This document shows positions 17,023 to 26,462 of a DNA stretch of 64,000 nucleotides, in pieces (positions within the stretch are counted from its first letter, which is position 1; every line of letters starts with the position of its first letter). The stretch is taken from the NCBI GenBank assembly GCA_027487385.1, contig JAIYDS010000118.1, positions 33,465 through 97,464 on the forward strand, in the 5' to 3' direction. The DNA is from Acetobacteraceae bacterium (lineage in GTDB: Bacteria > Pseudomonadota > Alphaproteobacteria > Acetobacterales > Acetobacteraceae). Both the position numbers and the translations under genes were made by a program. A model generated the notes under the pieces. It was not told where the DNA came from and made no database searches. It was given only the letters and a program-made list of their open reading frames with translations.

Positions 17023-17889
17023 ATGGCAGCGAGCCTCGCCACCTCAGGTGACCGCAACGCAGCCAGGGGCCGGCGACGTCATGCGCTGCCGGGCTTTCGC
17101 CTCGCGCTTGGCATCACGCTGGCCTGGCTCGGGCTGATCGTGCTCGTCCCGCTGGCCGCCTTGGCGCTCAAGCCGTGGGAGCTGGGCATCGCGGGTGTTC
17201 TGGACGTGCTGACGGAAGCACGCGTCCTCGCCGCGCTCAGACTGTCTTTCGGGGCGGCACTGGTGGCGGCGCTGGTGAGCGTGCCCCTGGGCGTCCTGTT
17301 TGCCTGGGTCATCACGCGCTACAGCTTTCCCGGACGTCGCCTCCTCGATGGCCTCCTTGACCTGCCCTTCGCGCTGCCGACGGCGGTTGCCGGCCTTGCC
17401 TTGACGGCGCTCTTCGCGCCCAATGGCTGGCTTGGCGCGCCCCTCGCGGGGCTGTTCGGCTGGCAGGTGGCCTACAAGCCGGCCGGGATCGTGGTCGCGC
17501 TGATCTTCGTGGCCCTTCCCTTCATCGTGCGCACGGTGGAGCCGTTCCTGCGCGACCTCTCGCTCGATGCGGAGGAGGCGGCCGCGACGCTCGGTGCCAC
17601 CCGGGCACAGACCATCTGGCTTGTGGTGCTGCCCGCCTTGCTGCCGGCGACCATCACGGGTTTTTCCCTCGGCTTCGCAAGGGCCGTGGGCGAATATGGC
17701 AGTGTCATCTTCATCGCGGGGAACATGCCGATGGTGAGCGAGATCGCGCCGCTGCTCATCGTGGTGAAGCTCGAGCAGTTCAACTACGCCGCCGCGGCGG
17801 CCATCGGGCTCGGCATGTTGCTGATCTCCTTCATCGTGCTCCTCGCGCTCAATCTCTGGCAGCGGGCGCTGCGCCGGGGGCATGAATGA
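17023..17889 (+). CDS. cysT: Sulfate ABC transporter permease CysT
   Basis: Inner-membrane permease of the sulfate/thiosulfate importer. The ATG at 17023 gives 288 aa; the track's 16465 start runs through the binding-protein gene in a wrong frame. Six membrane helices and the [14 protein letters not shown] coupling helix that docks onto CysA are visible, as are the [14 protein letters not shown] and [10 protein letters not shown] family segments. It overlaps cysW by four bases (ATGA). Confidence 0.94.
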   Translation: MAASLATSGDRNAARGRRRHALPGFRLALGITLAWLGLIVLVPLAALALKPWELGIAGVLDVLTEARVLAALRLSFGAALVAALVSVPLGVLFAWVITRYSFPGRRLLDGLLDLPFALPTAVAGLALTALFAPNGWLGAPLAGLFGWQVAYKPAGIVVALIFVALPFIVRTVEPFLRDLSLDAEEAAATLGATRAQTIWLVVLPALLPATITGFSLGFARAVGEYGSVIFIAGNMPMVSEIAPLLIVVKLEQFNYAAAAAIGLGMLLISFIVLLALNLWQRALRRGHE

Positions 17890-18731
17890 GCCCGCCGCGC
17901 CGCCCCGCCGCCGCCGATCCCGCCTGGTTGCGTTGGGGCCTGACCCTGCTCGCCGTGACCCTGGCCTTGGTCATCTTCATCCTGCCGCTGGCCGCTGTCC
18001 TGGCTGAGGCATTGCGACGCGGCTGGGCGCCGGCGGTCGCCGCGATCGTCGAGCCGGACACCATCGCTGCCATTCGTCTGACCCTGCTGGTGGCGGTGAT
18101 CGCGGTGCCGGTGAACACGATCGGTGGCATTGCCGCAGCCTGGGCCATCGCGAAGTTCGACTTTGCCGGCAAACGACTGCTGATCACGCTCATTGAACTG
18201 CCCTTCTCCGTCTCGCCGGTGATCTCCGGCCTGGTCTATGTGCTGCTTTTCGGCGCGCAGGGCTATTTCGGATCCTGGCTTCGGGAGAACGACATCCAGA
18301 TCATCTTCGCGCTGCCCGGCCTCGTGCTTGCGACGGTGTTCGTCACCTTCCCCTTCGTCGCACGCACGCTGGTCCCGCTGATGCAGGAACAGGGCCGCGA
18401 GGAGGAGGAGGCGGCGGCGACGCTCGGCGCCTCGGGATGGAGCATCTTCTGGCGCGTGACATTGCCCAATGTGAAATGGGCGCTGCTGGCCGGCGTGCTT
18501 CTGTGCAACGCCCGGGCCATGGGCGAGTTCGGCGCCGTCTCCGTCGTCTCGGGCCATATCCGGGGGCAGACGAACACGATGCCCCTGCACGTGGAGATCC
18601 TCTACAATGAATACATGTTCGTGGGCGCCTTCGCCGTGGCCGCGCTTCTGGCGTTGCTTGGCCTCTTGACGCTGGCCGCCAAGGCGATGCTGGAAGCACG
18701 CGCAGGTCGCCAGATCGGAGGTGCGGCATGA
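17886..18731 (+). CDS. cysW: Sulfate ABC transporter permease CysW
   Basis: Second permease of the sulfate importer, 281 aa, partner of CysT. Family segments include [20 protein letters not shown], the coupling [17 protein letters not shown] helix and [20 protein letters not shown]. The six hydrophobic helices are clear. It overlaps both neighbours by four bases, so cysT, cysW and cysA are translated as a coupled unit. Confidence 0.95.
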   Translation: MSPPRRPAAADPAWLRWGLTLLAVTLALVIFILPLAAVLAEALRRGWAPAVAAIVEPDTIAAIRLTLLVAVIAVPVNTIGGIAAAWAIAKFDFAGKRLLITLIELPFSVSPVISGLVYVLLFGAQGYFGSWLRENDIQIIFALPGLVLATVFVTFPFVARTLVPLMQEQGREEEEAAATLGASGWSIFWRVTLPNVKWALLAGVLLCNARAMGEFGAVSVVSGHIRGQTNTMPLHVEILYNEYMFVGAFAVAALLALLGLLTLAAKAMLEARAGRQIGGAA

Positions 18732-19780
18732 CGGTCGAGATCGATGGCGTCGTTCGCCGCTTCGATGCGGTCACGGCGCTGGATGGCGTGTCGCTCTCCC
18801 TCGCGGAGGGGGAGTTCGTGGCGCTGCTGGGCCCGTCCGGATCGGGCAAGACGAGTCTGCTGCGCATTCTGGCCGGCCTCGACTTCCCGGATCAGGGCCA
18901 GGTCCGCATCGCGGGGCTGGACGTGGCGCAGGTGCCCGCGCGGCTGCGCCGCGTGGGCGTTGTCTTCCAGCATTATGCGCTGTTCCGGCACATGACCGCT
19001 TTCGAGAACGTGGCCTTCGGCCTGCGGGTCCGTCCCCGGCGGCAGCGGCCCGCCGGTGCCGTGATCGAGCGCCACGTGCGCCAGTTGCTGGAGCTGATGC
19101 AGATCCCGGAGCTCGGCTCCCGCTATCCTCAGCAGATTTCGGGCGGGCAGCGCCAGCGCGTGGCACTCGCCCGCGCACTGGCGATTGAGCCACGGCTGCT
19201 GCTGCTGGATGAGCCCTTTGGCGCGCTGGATGCCCTGGTCCGCAAGGATGTCCGGCGCTGGGTGCGTGGACTGCATGCGCAGCTGGGCCTCACTTCCATC
19301 CTGGTCACGCACGACCAGGAGGAGGCGATGGAAATGGCGGATCGGGTCGCGGTCATGGAGCGCGGACGCATCGTTCAGGTGGATCGGCCTCAGGCGCTGC
19401 TCGATGCCCCTGCGACCCCTTTCGTCGCAGGCTTTCTCGGGGACGCGGCGCGCCTGCCGGCTCGGGCCGAGCAGGGGTGGCTGGTGCTGGAGGGCTTTGG
19501 CCCGATGGGATCAACGTCCCTGCCGGATGGCCCTGTGGATGTCTTCCTGCGACCGCACATGGTGCGGGCCTCGGCGCACCGGCCCACTGCGCCGGCCGCG
19601 CTGGTCCGCCGTCTGCTGCCCTCGGAGACTGCGCATCCCCGTGTCCTGGTCGAGTGGAATGGCCTGACCATGGAGGGCTATGCGGAGGACGAGTTGCTGC
19701 CTGGGGCCCCTTGCGCCCTCGGATTCTCCGGCATGATCGCCTTCCCCCGGCTTGGGCCGCCGCAAGCCGCCTCGTCCTAG
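18728..19780 (+). CDS. cysA: Sulfate ABC transporter ATPase CysA
   Basis: ATPase of the sulfate/thiosulfate importer, 350 aa. Walker [10 protein letters not shown] at 35-43, signature [15 protein letters not shown], Walker [13 protein letters not shown] and the His switch in [13 protein letters not shown] are all intact. The C-terminal part forms the CysA-type regulatory domain with [10 protein letters not shown]. It closes the operon. The start overlaps cysW by four bases. Confidence 0.95.
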   Translation: MTVEIDGVVRRFDAVTALDGVSLSLAEGEFVALLGPSGSGKTSLLRILAGLDFPDQGQVRIAGLDVAQVPARLRRVGVVFQHYALFRHMTAFENVAFGLRVRPRRQRPAGAVIERHVRQLLELMQIPELGSRYPQQISGGQRQRVALARALAIEPRLLLLDEPFGALDALVRKDVRRWVRGLHAQLGLTSILVTHDQEEAMEMADRVAVMERGRIVQVDRPQALLDAPATPFVAGFLGDAARLPARAEQGWLVLEGFGPMGSTSLPDGPVDVFLRPHMVRASAHRPTAPAALVRRLLPSETAHPRVLVEWNGLTMEGYAEDELLPGAPCALGFSGMIAFPRLGPPQAASS

Positions 19781-19857
19781 GTCGTGTGGGCTCTCGGGAT
19801 TCCCGAAGCTGGTGTGAGCTCATTCAAGGCGGCTTCTCGGGAGGTGGCGTTGGGCGT

Positions 19858-20175
19858 GTTGGATCGTCCTGTGCTGACCGACGCGGCCTGGGGAGGGATG
19901 GCGCCGCGGATCATTGGCCTGGATTGTTCTGCGACGGCGGCGTGACGGCAGTCCGGTTCTGACCCGGCAAGGCGAAGGGAACCGGGCACTGCACCCCCGG
20001 GGAGGAGGCGGTGCAGGCCGCAGGCGCCCCCGGCTATCCGCTGGTGATGACGATCCTGTGGCAGGAGCTTCCTCCGAAGGCGGAGGTTGGTGGCCCGCGG
20101 CGCGACCTCGCTTGCCCGCAGCCTTTGGCCGAGGGTTCCGCGGTGTTGATGCGCCGCATCAGCCACCATAGGCCG
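19858..20175 (+). pseudogene. Degenerate IS5-like transposase relic
   Basis: The frame at 19858 reads VLDRPVLTDAAWGGMAPRI, resembling the N terminus of IS5-family OrfA proteins (xDRPVLTDAxWARMEPLLPG). Further on, other frames give CDGGVTAVRF and, near 20090-20160, GGPRRDLACPQPLAEG then SAVLMRRIS, echoing the GAPWRDLPxxFGxWNSVFRRF block. Several stops and frame changes lie between. It is heavily decayed, so the assignment is tentative. The remaining bases up to 20358 show nothing else. Confidence 0.45.
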
Positions 20176-20358
20176 CCGCGCGGCTGGACGGCGTCCCGCT
20201 GACACCCATGGTCTCGGGCGGCATGGAGACCCTCCTCATGCGTTCACCGCGCTGGAGGGCGATCACCGAGCGGCATGATTGACAGTCCCGGCACCCGCCC
20301 GCCACGCTGCGGAACAAGAAGCAGGCTCCACGTCGAGCCGCGGAGGGAGGAGAGATCC

Positions 20359-21345
20359 ATGGCGCATTCCCGCGTCATCTGGGGCCGGCGCGGCTTGGCC
20401 GCCGCGGCCTTGCTGGGCACGTCCCTGCGGGCGGCGGCCCAGGCGCCGGCCTTCCCGTCACGGCCGCTCACCCTCGTCGTCCCCTTCGCGCCTGGGGGCC
20501 TCGCGGATGTGCTGGCACGGATGGTGGCGGAACGGCTGCGCGCCAACCTGGGCGTCGCCATCATCGTCGAAAACCGCCCGGGCGCGGGCGGCATCGCCGG
20601 GGCACGCGCCGTGGCCGCGGCGGCGCCGGATGGGCACACCTTGCTGCTCGCCAACACCAACCTTGCCATCAATCCCAGCCTCTACCGCAGCCTGCCCTAT
20701 GAGACGGAGACCGCCTTCGCGCCCATCATCCGCGCCATCGCCGTGCCCAATGTCCTCGTGGTGCGGGCGGATGTGCCGGCGCGCAGCCTGGCCGAGCTGA
20801 TCGCCCTGGCGCGCGAAGCGCCGGGCCGCCTGAACTATGCCTCCGCCGGCTCCGGCACCTTCCCGCATCTTGCCATGGCGCTGTTCATGCAGCGGGCCGG
20901 TATCGAGATGACGCATATCCCCTTCAACGGCGCGGCGCCGGCGATGGCCGCAATCCTCGCACGGCAGGTGGAGGTGCTCTCCGCCGATCCGCCCGGCGCC
21001 ATGCCGCAGGTGGCTGCCGGCACGCTGCGCGCACTTGCTGTCACCTCGGCCACACGCCTCTCAGCCATGCCCGATGTGCCGACCGTGGCCGAGGGCGGGC
21101 TGCCCGGTTTCGAGGCCGTGGGGTGGCAGGGCTTCGTCGCGCCCGGGGGCACGCCGGAGCCGGTGATCCGCATGCTGAACAGCGCCATCGCCGCCGCGCT
21201 CGCCGCGCCCGAACTGCGCGAGCGGCTAACCGCGCAGGGTGTTGCCTTTGTCGCCGGCAGCCCGGCCGATTTCACCGAATTCCTGCGGCAGGACATGGCG
21301 CGCTGGCGCAGCGCGGTCGCCGCTTCGGGCGCGCGGGTGGAGTGA
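20359..21345 (+). CDS. Bug-family tripartite tricarboxylate receptor
   Basis: Bug receptor, 328 aa from the ATG at 20359, which has a strong GGAGGGAGGAGAG upstream; the track start at 20275 is an unsupported extension. The signal peptide ends near LRAAAQA. Landmarks: LTLVVPFAPGGLADVLARM, IIVENRPGAGG, a LNYASAGSGTFPHLAMALF segment and MPDVPTVAEGGLPGFE. The stop overlaps the next gene's ATG (TGATG). It probably delivers the substrate for the two oxidoreductases that follow; the ligand is unknown. Confidence 0.9.
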   Translation: MAHSRVIWGRRGLAAAALLGTSLRAAAQAPAFPSRPLTLVVPFAPGGLADVLARMVAERLRANLGVAIIVENRPGAGGIAGARAVAAAAPDGHTLLLANTNLAINPSLYRSLPYETETAFAPIIRAIAVPNVLVVRADVPARSLAELIALAREAPGRLNYASAGSGTFPHLAMALFMQRAGIEMTHIPFNGAAPAMAAILARQVEVLSADPPGAMPQVAAGTLRALAVTSATRLSAMPDVPTVAEGGLPGFEAVGWQGFVAPGGTPEPVIRMLNSAIAAALAAPELRERLTAQGVAFVAGSPADFTEFLRQDMARWRSAVAASGARVE

Positions 21346-22310
21346 TGCAGCACCGCCAGCTCGGCCGCTCGGGCCTGCGCGTCTCAGCCATCGGGCTCGG
21401 CTGCAACAATTTCGGCGGGCGCTCCGACTTCGAAGCGACGCGCGCCGTGGTGCATGCGGCGCTGGACCACGGCATCACGTTGTTCGACACGGCGAATGTC
21501 TATCCGCGCGGCGCGGCGGGCCGCTCGGAGGAATATCTCGGCCAGATCTTGGGCGAGCGGCGCAAGGAGATCGTGCTGGCGACCAAGGTCGGCATCCCGA
21601 TGCCGGGCGGGCGGCTGGGTGGTGCCTCGCGCGCCAGCATCATGACCTCGGTCGAGGAGAGCCTGCGGCGGCTCAACACCGATTGGATCGACCTCTACCA
21701 GGTGCACAAATTCGATCCGCTGACGCCGGTCGAGGAGACGCTGCGCGCGCTGGATGACCTGATCCGGCAGGGGAAGCTCCGCTACATCGGCTGCTCGCGC
21801 TTTGCCGCCTGGCAGGTGGTGGATGCGCTCTGGACCGCGCGCTCGGCCGGGCTCAACGCCTTCATCTCCTGCCAGGATGAATACAGCCTCCTGGCGCGTG
21901 AGCCCGATTTCGGCCTGCTGGATGCGATGGCCGCGCATGGGCTGGGGATGCTGCCCTATTTCCCGCTGGCGAGTGGGCTGCTCACCGGCAAGTACCGCCG
22001 CGACGCGCCGATGCCGCCCGGCGCGCGGCTCGCCATCACACCCGTCCTCTCCGAACATTTCGTCACCGACCACAATTGGTCCGTGCTCGAGGCGTTGGAG
22101 GAATTCTGCGCCGCACGCGGCCGCACGATGCTGGAGCTGGCCTTCTCCTGGCTGCTGGCGCGGCCGACCGTGGCGAGTGTCATCGCCGGTGCGACGCGGC
22201 CCGAGCAGATCGTGCAGAACATCGCCGCCACCGCCTGGGCGTTGAGCCCGGAGGAGATGGCGGAGATTGACCGCATCACCGCGCCGCCGCGCATCGTGCC
22301 GGCGCCATGA
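21345..22310 (+). CDS. Aldo/keto reductase
   Basis: NADPH-dependent aldo/keto reductase, 321 aa, starting at the ATG overlapping the Bug stop; the track ORF begins far upstream in the wrong reading of the Bug gene. The catalytic tetrad Asp48 (LFDTAN), Tyr53 (NVYPRG), Lys81 (LATKVG) and His121 (YQVHKFD) is complete, and the C-terminal cofactor-binding VIAGATRPEQIVQN is present. It most resembles the YhdN/PhdYhdN-type branch. Coupled to both neighbours by overlaps, so it should act in the same catabolic step series. Confidence 0.9.
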   Translation: MQHRQLGRSGLRVSAIGLGCNNFGGRSDFEATRAVVHAALDHGITLFDTANVYPRGAAGRSEEYLGQILGERRKEIVLATKVGIPMPGGRLGGASRASIMTSVEESLRRLNTDWIDLYQVHKFDPLTPVEETLRALDDLIRQGKLRYIGCSRFAAWQVVDALWTARSAGLNAFISCQDEYSLLAREPDFGLLDAMAAHGLGMLPYFPLASGLLTGKYRRDAPMPPGARLAITPVLSEHFVTDHNWSVLEALEEFCAARGRTMLELAFSWLLARPTVASVIAGATRPEQIVQNIAATAWALSPEEMAEIDRITAPPRIVPAP

Positions 22311-23371
22311 CGATGGCAGCAGGAAAGCAGGACAGGCCCATGCAGTTCGGCATCTTCGACCAGAATGACCGCGGCCACCTGTCGCTGGCCGACCAGTATG
22401 AACAGCGCCTGCGCCTCGCCGCGCTGTATGACGAGCTGGGCTTCGATCGCTATCACATGAGCGAGCACCACGCGACGCCGCTCAGCACCGCGCCCTCGCC
22501 CAGCGTCTTCATCGCCGCACTGACGCAGCGCACGCGCAATTTGCGCCTCTGCCCGCTGGTCTATCTGCTGCCGACCTACCATCCGCTGCGCTTGGCGGAG
22601 GAGATGTGCATGCTGGACCATCTCAGCCGCGGCCGCTTCGAATTCGGCATCGGGCGTGGCGCCTCGCCGCATGAGCTGGCCGCGCTCGGCGTGGACGTCG
22701 CGAATGCGCGGGAGATGTACACCGAGGCGCTGGAGGTGATCCGCGGCTTCTTCGCGGCGGGGGATTCCTTCACCCACCAGGGCCGCTTCTGGCAGATCGA
22801 GGATGTGCCGAAGGAGATCGCGCCGCTGCAGCAGCCGCATCCGGCCATCTGGTATGCGCTCGCCTCGCCGGACTCCACCGTCTGGCCGGCACAGAACGGC
22901 GTGAACGTGCTCTGCGGCGGGCCGGTGGCGCGGGTGCGCGCGGTGACGGACCGCTACCGCGCCGAGTGGCACGCCGCCCATCCGCATGGCGAAAAGGAAC
23001 CGCTGATCGGCGTGAACCGCTATATCCTGGTGGCCGATACGGATGCCGAGGCGCTGGAGCTCGGCCGCACCGCCTGGCCCCGGTTCTACCGCCACTTCAT
23101 GAAGCTCTGGCACAAGCACGGAACCCAGCCGGTGAATGCGAAGCTGCCGCCGGATTTCGACACGCTGGTCGAGGCCGGCCAGGCCGTCGCCGGTTCGCCC
23201 GCCACGGTGCGGGCCGCGCTGCGGCGCCAGGTGCAGGAGGGTGGGCTGAACTACCTCATCGGCAACTTCACCTTCGGCGGCCTGGCGCCTGCGGATGTCG
23301 AGGCTTCGGTGCGGCTCTACGCGGCCGAGGTGATGCCGGCGCTGCGCGAGGTCAGCGCCGTTCCGGCCTGA
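22307..23371 (+). CDS. LLM-class flavin-dependent oxidoreductase
   Basis: Luciferase-like (F420/FMN) monooxygenase-fold protein, 354 aa, starting at an ATG that overlaps the reductase stop; a second ATG at 22340 (MQFGIFD) is also possible. Features of the class: the MQFGIFDQNDRGH strand, YHMSEHHATPLSTAPS, LGIGRGASPHE-like FGIGRGASPHELAALG and the AGSPATVRAALRRQ C-terminal segment. It probably oxidises the reductase's substrate or a ring or thioether using reduced flavin; the actual reaction is unknown. Ends 36 bases before another Bug gene. Confidence 0.88.
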   Translation: MTMAAGKQDRPMQFGIFDQNDRGHLSLADQYEQRLRLAALYDELGFDRYHMSEHHATPLSTAPSPSVFIAALTQRTRNLRLCPLVYLLPTYHPLRLAEEMCMLDHLSRGRFEFGIGRGASPHELAALGVDVANAREMYTEALEVIRGFFAAGDSFTHQGRFWQIEDVPKEIAPLQQPHPAIWYALASPDSTVWPAQNGVNVLCGGPVARVRAVTDRYRAEWHAAHPHGEKEPLIGVNRYILVADTDAEALELGRTAWPRFYRHFMKLWHKHGTQPVNAKLPPDFDTLVEAGQAVAGSPATVRAALRRQVQEGGLNYLIGNFTFGGLAPADVEASVRLYAAEVMPALREVSAVPA

Positions 23372-23407
23372 AACAACAGCCCGGCGCAAAGCCTGGGCGG
23401 GGAGGAC

Positions 23408-24382
23408 ATGATGAAGGCAAGATCCTGGCTGGCGCTGCTGGCATTCCTGCTCGTGGCGGGACCGGCGCCGGCGCAGCAGGCGCTGCAACCCGGCGGCGGC
23501 ACGGTGCGGCTGGTGCTGGCCGGCGCGCCCGGCAGCGCGGCCGATGCGGTCGCGCGCGTGCTGGCGGAGCCGCTCGCCGAGATCCTCGGCCAGCCCGTGG
23601 TGGTGGAGAATGTCCCGGGTGGGGCCGGCGTGCTCGGGGCCACGCGCGTCATGCAGTCACGCCGCGACGGCATGACCATCCTCTCCGCCGTCTCGGGCTC
23701 GCTGATCGGGCCGATGCTGGACAGCAACCTGCCCTATATCATCGGGCGGGACCTGCTGCCGGTCTCGCAGATCACGGCGGCCATGGGCGTCTTTGTCGTG
23801 CGCGCGGGGCTGCCGGTCACGACGCTGCAGGAATTCACCGCCCGGGCGCGGAACACGCGGGAGCCGCTGGCCTTCGGCAATTACGGCTATGGCTCCGCGA
23901 GCCATCTGCAGGGGATGCTGCTCGCCCGGCAGCTGGGCCTGGATGTCGAGGCCGTGCCCTTCAGCGGCACGGCGCAATTCATCTCCGAACTGATCGCGGG
24001 GCGGCTGTGCTGCGGCTTCATCGATGCCGGTTCGGCGCGGGACTTCATCCGCAACGGGCAGCTGCGCCCGCTCGGCGTCACCGGCCCGCAGCGCGCGCGG
24101 GACCTGCCCAATGTGCCGACGCTGACGGAGCTGGGGATGACAGGCTTCGCCCCGCAGATCTGGCAGGGCATGTTCCTGCCGGCGGGCACGCCGGCGGCGA
24201 TCGTGGCTGCGGTCGGCCGCGCGATGGGCGAGGCGGTGCGTCGGCCCGGCCCCACCAACCTCATCCGGGGCGTCGGCTATGAGGCGGTCGGCAGCACGCC
24301 TGAGGAATTCGCGGCGATGATCGCGCATGACGCGCCGATCTGGCGGAGCATCATCACGGAGACGGGGGTGCGCATTCGCTGA
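23408..24382 (+). CDS. Bug-family tripartite tricarboxylate receptor
   Basis: Bug receptor, 324 aa, with a GGGGAGG box before tandem ATGs at 23408 and 23411. The signal peptide ends near GPAPAQQ. It shows VRLVLAGAPGSAADAVARV, VVVENVPGGAG and LPNVPTLTELGMTGF. It lacks the YRGG loop in its usual form (VPFSGTAQFISEL instead), so the binding pocket may differ from the other copies in this window. It closes the Bug-reductase-monooxygenase-Bug module and is convergent with the efflux gene. Confidence 0.88.
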   Translation: MMKARSWLALLAFLLVAGPAPAQQALQPGGGTVRLVLAGAPGSAADAVARVLAEPLAEILGQPVVVENVPGGAGVLGATRVMQSRRDGMTILSAVSGSLIGPMLDSNLPYIIGRDLLPVSQITAAMGVFVVRAGLPVTTLQEFTARARNTREPLAFGNYGYGSASHLQGMLLARQLGLDVEAVPFSGTAQFISELIAGRLCCGFIDAGSARDFIRNGQLRPLGVTGPQRARDLPNVPTLTELGMTGFAPQIWQGMFLPAGTPAAIVAAVGRAMGEAVRRPGPTNLIRGVGYEAVGSTPEEFAAMIAHDAPIWRSIITETGVRIR

Positions 24383-24388
24383 GCGGCC

Positions 24389-24403
24389 CGGCGCTCAGCG
24401 CCG
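24389..24403. terminator. Hairpin between convergent genes
   Basis: CGGCGCT and AGCGCCG form a perfect seven-pair inverted repeat around one base, at the meeting point of the Bug gene and the convergent efflux gene, overlapping the latter's last codons. There is no T run, so termination would be weak or Rho-assisted. Confidence 0.35.
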
Positions 24404-25900
24404 CGGCCCGCGCACCAGCAGCACGAAGAGAATGGCGAGGCCGGAGACCGCCATATACATCCCGAAGGCGTTGAGGTGCCCGATCATCGCCGCCTGGCGA
24501 TCCACCTCGCGCGAGAGGCGGGCCAGGCCCTGCGCCGTCTCCATGTCCCACCCGCCCATGCTGCCCGGCCAGAGCAGCGTGCGGTTATAGGGCGAGAGCA
24601 TCTCCATCATCCGGCTGTAGTTCATCGTGCTGGAGCGCACGATCTCCGTCACGCTGAGCGAGATGAAGAGGCTGGAGCCGATGTTGCGCAGCAGGTGAAA
24701 CACCGACATGCCCTCCGGCGTGTCGCGGCTGTCGAGGTCGCCGAAGGTCATCACCGTGAGCGGCACCCAGATGATGCCGACCGCGATGCCCTGCAGCACC
24801 GAATTGGCCAGCAGCAGGTTCAGCCCGGCATTCAGGTCGAGGCTCATCAGCCAGAGGCCCGAGACCACGAGCAGCCCGAAGCCGATGCACATGCCGATGC
24901 GCGGATCCCAGCGGCCGATCAGCAGCGTCAGGCCGAAGCCGATCACGCCGCCCAGGCCGCGATAGCCGACGATGATGCCGATGACGCTGTCCGGATAGCC
25001 CACATGCTGCTGCAGCAGCGTGGGCAGCAGCACGATCGGCGTGAAGTTCACCATGCCATAGATGAAGACGAGAATCAGACCGAGCGCGTAGTTGCGATGC
25101 CTCAGCAGGCGCAGGTTCAGGAAGGGCCGCTCCGTCGTCAGGCAGTGGACCACGAAGGCGTAGAAGGCGAGGACCGCGATGCAGGCTTCCAGAATGATCT
25201 CGGTGGATTCGAACCAATCGAGCCGCTGCCCGCGCGAGAGCACAAGTTGCACGCAGGCGATGGCGGTGGCCAGCAGCAGGAAGCCCAGCCAATCCATCGG
25301 CTGGCGCTGCGCCGCCCGGTCGGCCGGCAGGGCGAAATACAGCGCCACCGCGGCGAGCGCTCCGGCCGGGACGATCATGTAGAAGGCCCAGCGCCAGCTG
25401 TAGGTCTCAGCCAGGATGCCGCCGAAGACGGGCCCGATCACGGGGCCCAGCACCACCGTCATGCCATAGATGGAACTCACCAGCCCCGCCTGGTGCCGCG
25501 GGAAACTGTCCAGCACGATGGCGTTGGAGAGCGGCACGACGGGCGCGCCAATGCCGCCCTGCACGATGCGCCAGAGGATGATGGCCTCCAGCGATTCCGC
25601 CTGGCCGCAAAGCCAGGTGGCGATGGTGAAGCCTGTCACGCAGGAGATCATCACGCGGCGCCGCCCGAAGCGTGCCACCAGGAAGCCCGTGGTCGGCGTG
25701 ACGATGGCTGTCGCGAGGATGTTGAAGGTGGTGGTCCAGGCGATCTCGTCCGGCGTCGCGGCGAAGCTGCCTTGCATCTGCGGCAGCAGCGAGGAGGCGA
25801 CCAGCAGCGTCGTCGCATACAGCGTGGAGCCCAGCACCACCGCCGCCAGGATGGCATAGCGGCGCGGGACCGAAAGCTCCTCGCTGCTCCCCCCCGACAC
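24395..25900 (-). CDS. DHA2-family MFS efflux transporter (EmrB/QacA type)
   Basis: Fourteen-helix drug:proton antiporter of the inner membrane, about 501 aa. Motif A-like GFLVARFGRRRV, and motif C-like GMTVVLGPVIGPVFGGILAE, which marks antiporters, are visible. The track start is a TTG at 25969 giving a cysteine-rich MDCCCGYY leader; I prefer the GTG at about 25900, which has an AGGAGG box at good distance. The adaptor protein and a MarR regulator are encoded divergently, so the three probably form one tripartite efflux system. Confidence 0.88.
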   Translation of the reverse strand: MSGGSSEELSVPRRYAILAAVVLGSTLYATTLLVASSLLPQMQGSFAATPDEIAWTTTFNILATAIVTPTTGFLVARFGRRRVMISCVTGFTIATWLCGQAESLEAIILWRIVQGGIGAPVVPLSNAIVLDSFPRHQAGLVSSIYGMTVVLGPVIGPVFGGILAETYSWRWAFYMIVPAGALAAVALYFALPADRAAQRQPMDWLGFLLLATAIACVQLVLSRGQRLDWFESTEIILEACIAVLAFYAFVVHCLTTERPFLNLRLLRHRNYALGLILVFIYGMVNFTPIVLLPTLLQQHVGYPDSVIGIIVGYRGLGGVIGFGLTLLIGRWDPRIGMCIGFGLLVVSGLWLMSLDLNAGLNLLLANSVLQGIAVGIIWVPLTVMTFGDLDSRDTPEGMSVFHLLRNIGSSLFISLSVTEIVRSSTMNYSRMMEMLSPYNRTLLWPGSMGGWDMETAQGLARLSREVDRQAAMIGHLNAFGMYMAVSGLAILFVLLVRGPRR

Positions 25901-25982
25901 GGCGCCCGCGGCCTCCTGAAAAGCTTGACGAAGGTTGTCCGGGCGATAATAACCACAACAACAATCCAAGGCGAGGCTGTTG
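25901..25982. promoter_or_regulatory. Divergent promoter of efflux genes
   Basis: This 82-base gap separates the efflux pump gene from the MarR gene. It holds TTGACG, GATAATAACC and the inverted pair GTTGT/ACAAC, and is more AT-rich than its surroundings. MarR proteins typically bind such divergent gaps and repress both sides. Exact -10/-35 spacing is not convincing. Confidence 0.4.
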
Positions 25983-26462
25983 ATGCCGCCCGACCAGGCC
26001 GCCCGGCCGGATGATCGCCGCCAGATCGGCTACCTCATCACCGATGTGGCGCGGCTGATGCGCGCGGCCTTCGACCGCCGCGCGCGGCAGATCGGCCTGA
26101 CGCGCCCGCAATGGCAGGTGCTGAGCCGGCTGCACCGCTATCCCGGCATCACCCAGACCGAACTGGCCGAGATGCTGGAGATGGAGCGCGCCACCGCCGG
26201 CCGCATGCTGGACCGGCTGGAGCGGCGCGGCTGGCTGGTCCGCAGCGCCGACCCGGCAGACCGCCGCGTAAACCGCCTGCACCTGACCGCCGAGGCCGAT
26301 GGCATCCAGGCCGAGATGGGCCGCATCGCGACCGAATTCCTGGATGAGGCGATGAGCGGCCTTGGGGAGGAGGAGCGCGCCGTGCTGACGGCGATGATGG
26401 AGCGCGTGAAGACGCAGCTCCAGGCCATGGGGCCGCGCGGGGCGCGGGAGGATGCGGCATGA
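25983..26462 (+). CDS. MarR-family transcriptional regulator
   Basis: A 159-aa winged-helix dimer. The ATG at 25983 is preferred over the track's TTG three bases earlier. The DNA-binding part shows LTRPQWQVLSRLHRYPG, QTELAEMLEMERATAGRML and the wing DRLERRGWLVRSADPADRRVNRLHLT, with DRR at the wing turn. It overlaps the adaptor gene by four bases and is divergent from the pump gene, so it probably represses this efflux system and is relieved by a phenolic or drug ligand. Confidence 0.9.
   Translation: MPPDQAARPDDRRQIGYLITDVARLMRAAFDRRARQIGLTRPQWQVLSRLHRYPGITQTELAEMLEMERATAGRMLDRLERRGWLVRSADPADRRVNRLHLTAEADGIQAEMGRIATEFLDEAMSGLGEEERAVLTAMMERVKTQLQAMGPRGAREDAA

Noticed and set aside
25901-25969. 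Cysteine-rich MDCCCGYY start of the efflux pump
   Set aside because: It needs a TTG start without a ribosome binding site inside the divergent promoter; the downstream GTG has a good AGGAGG box.
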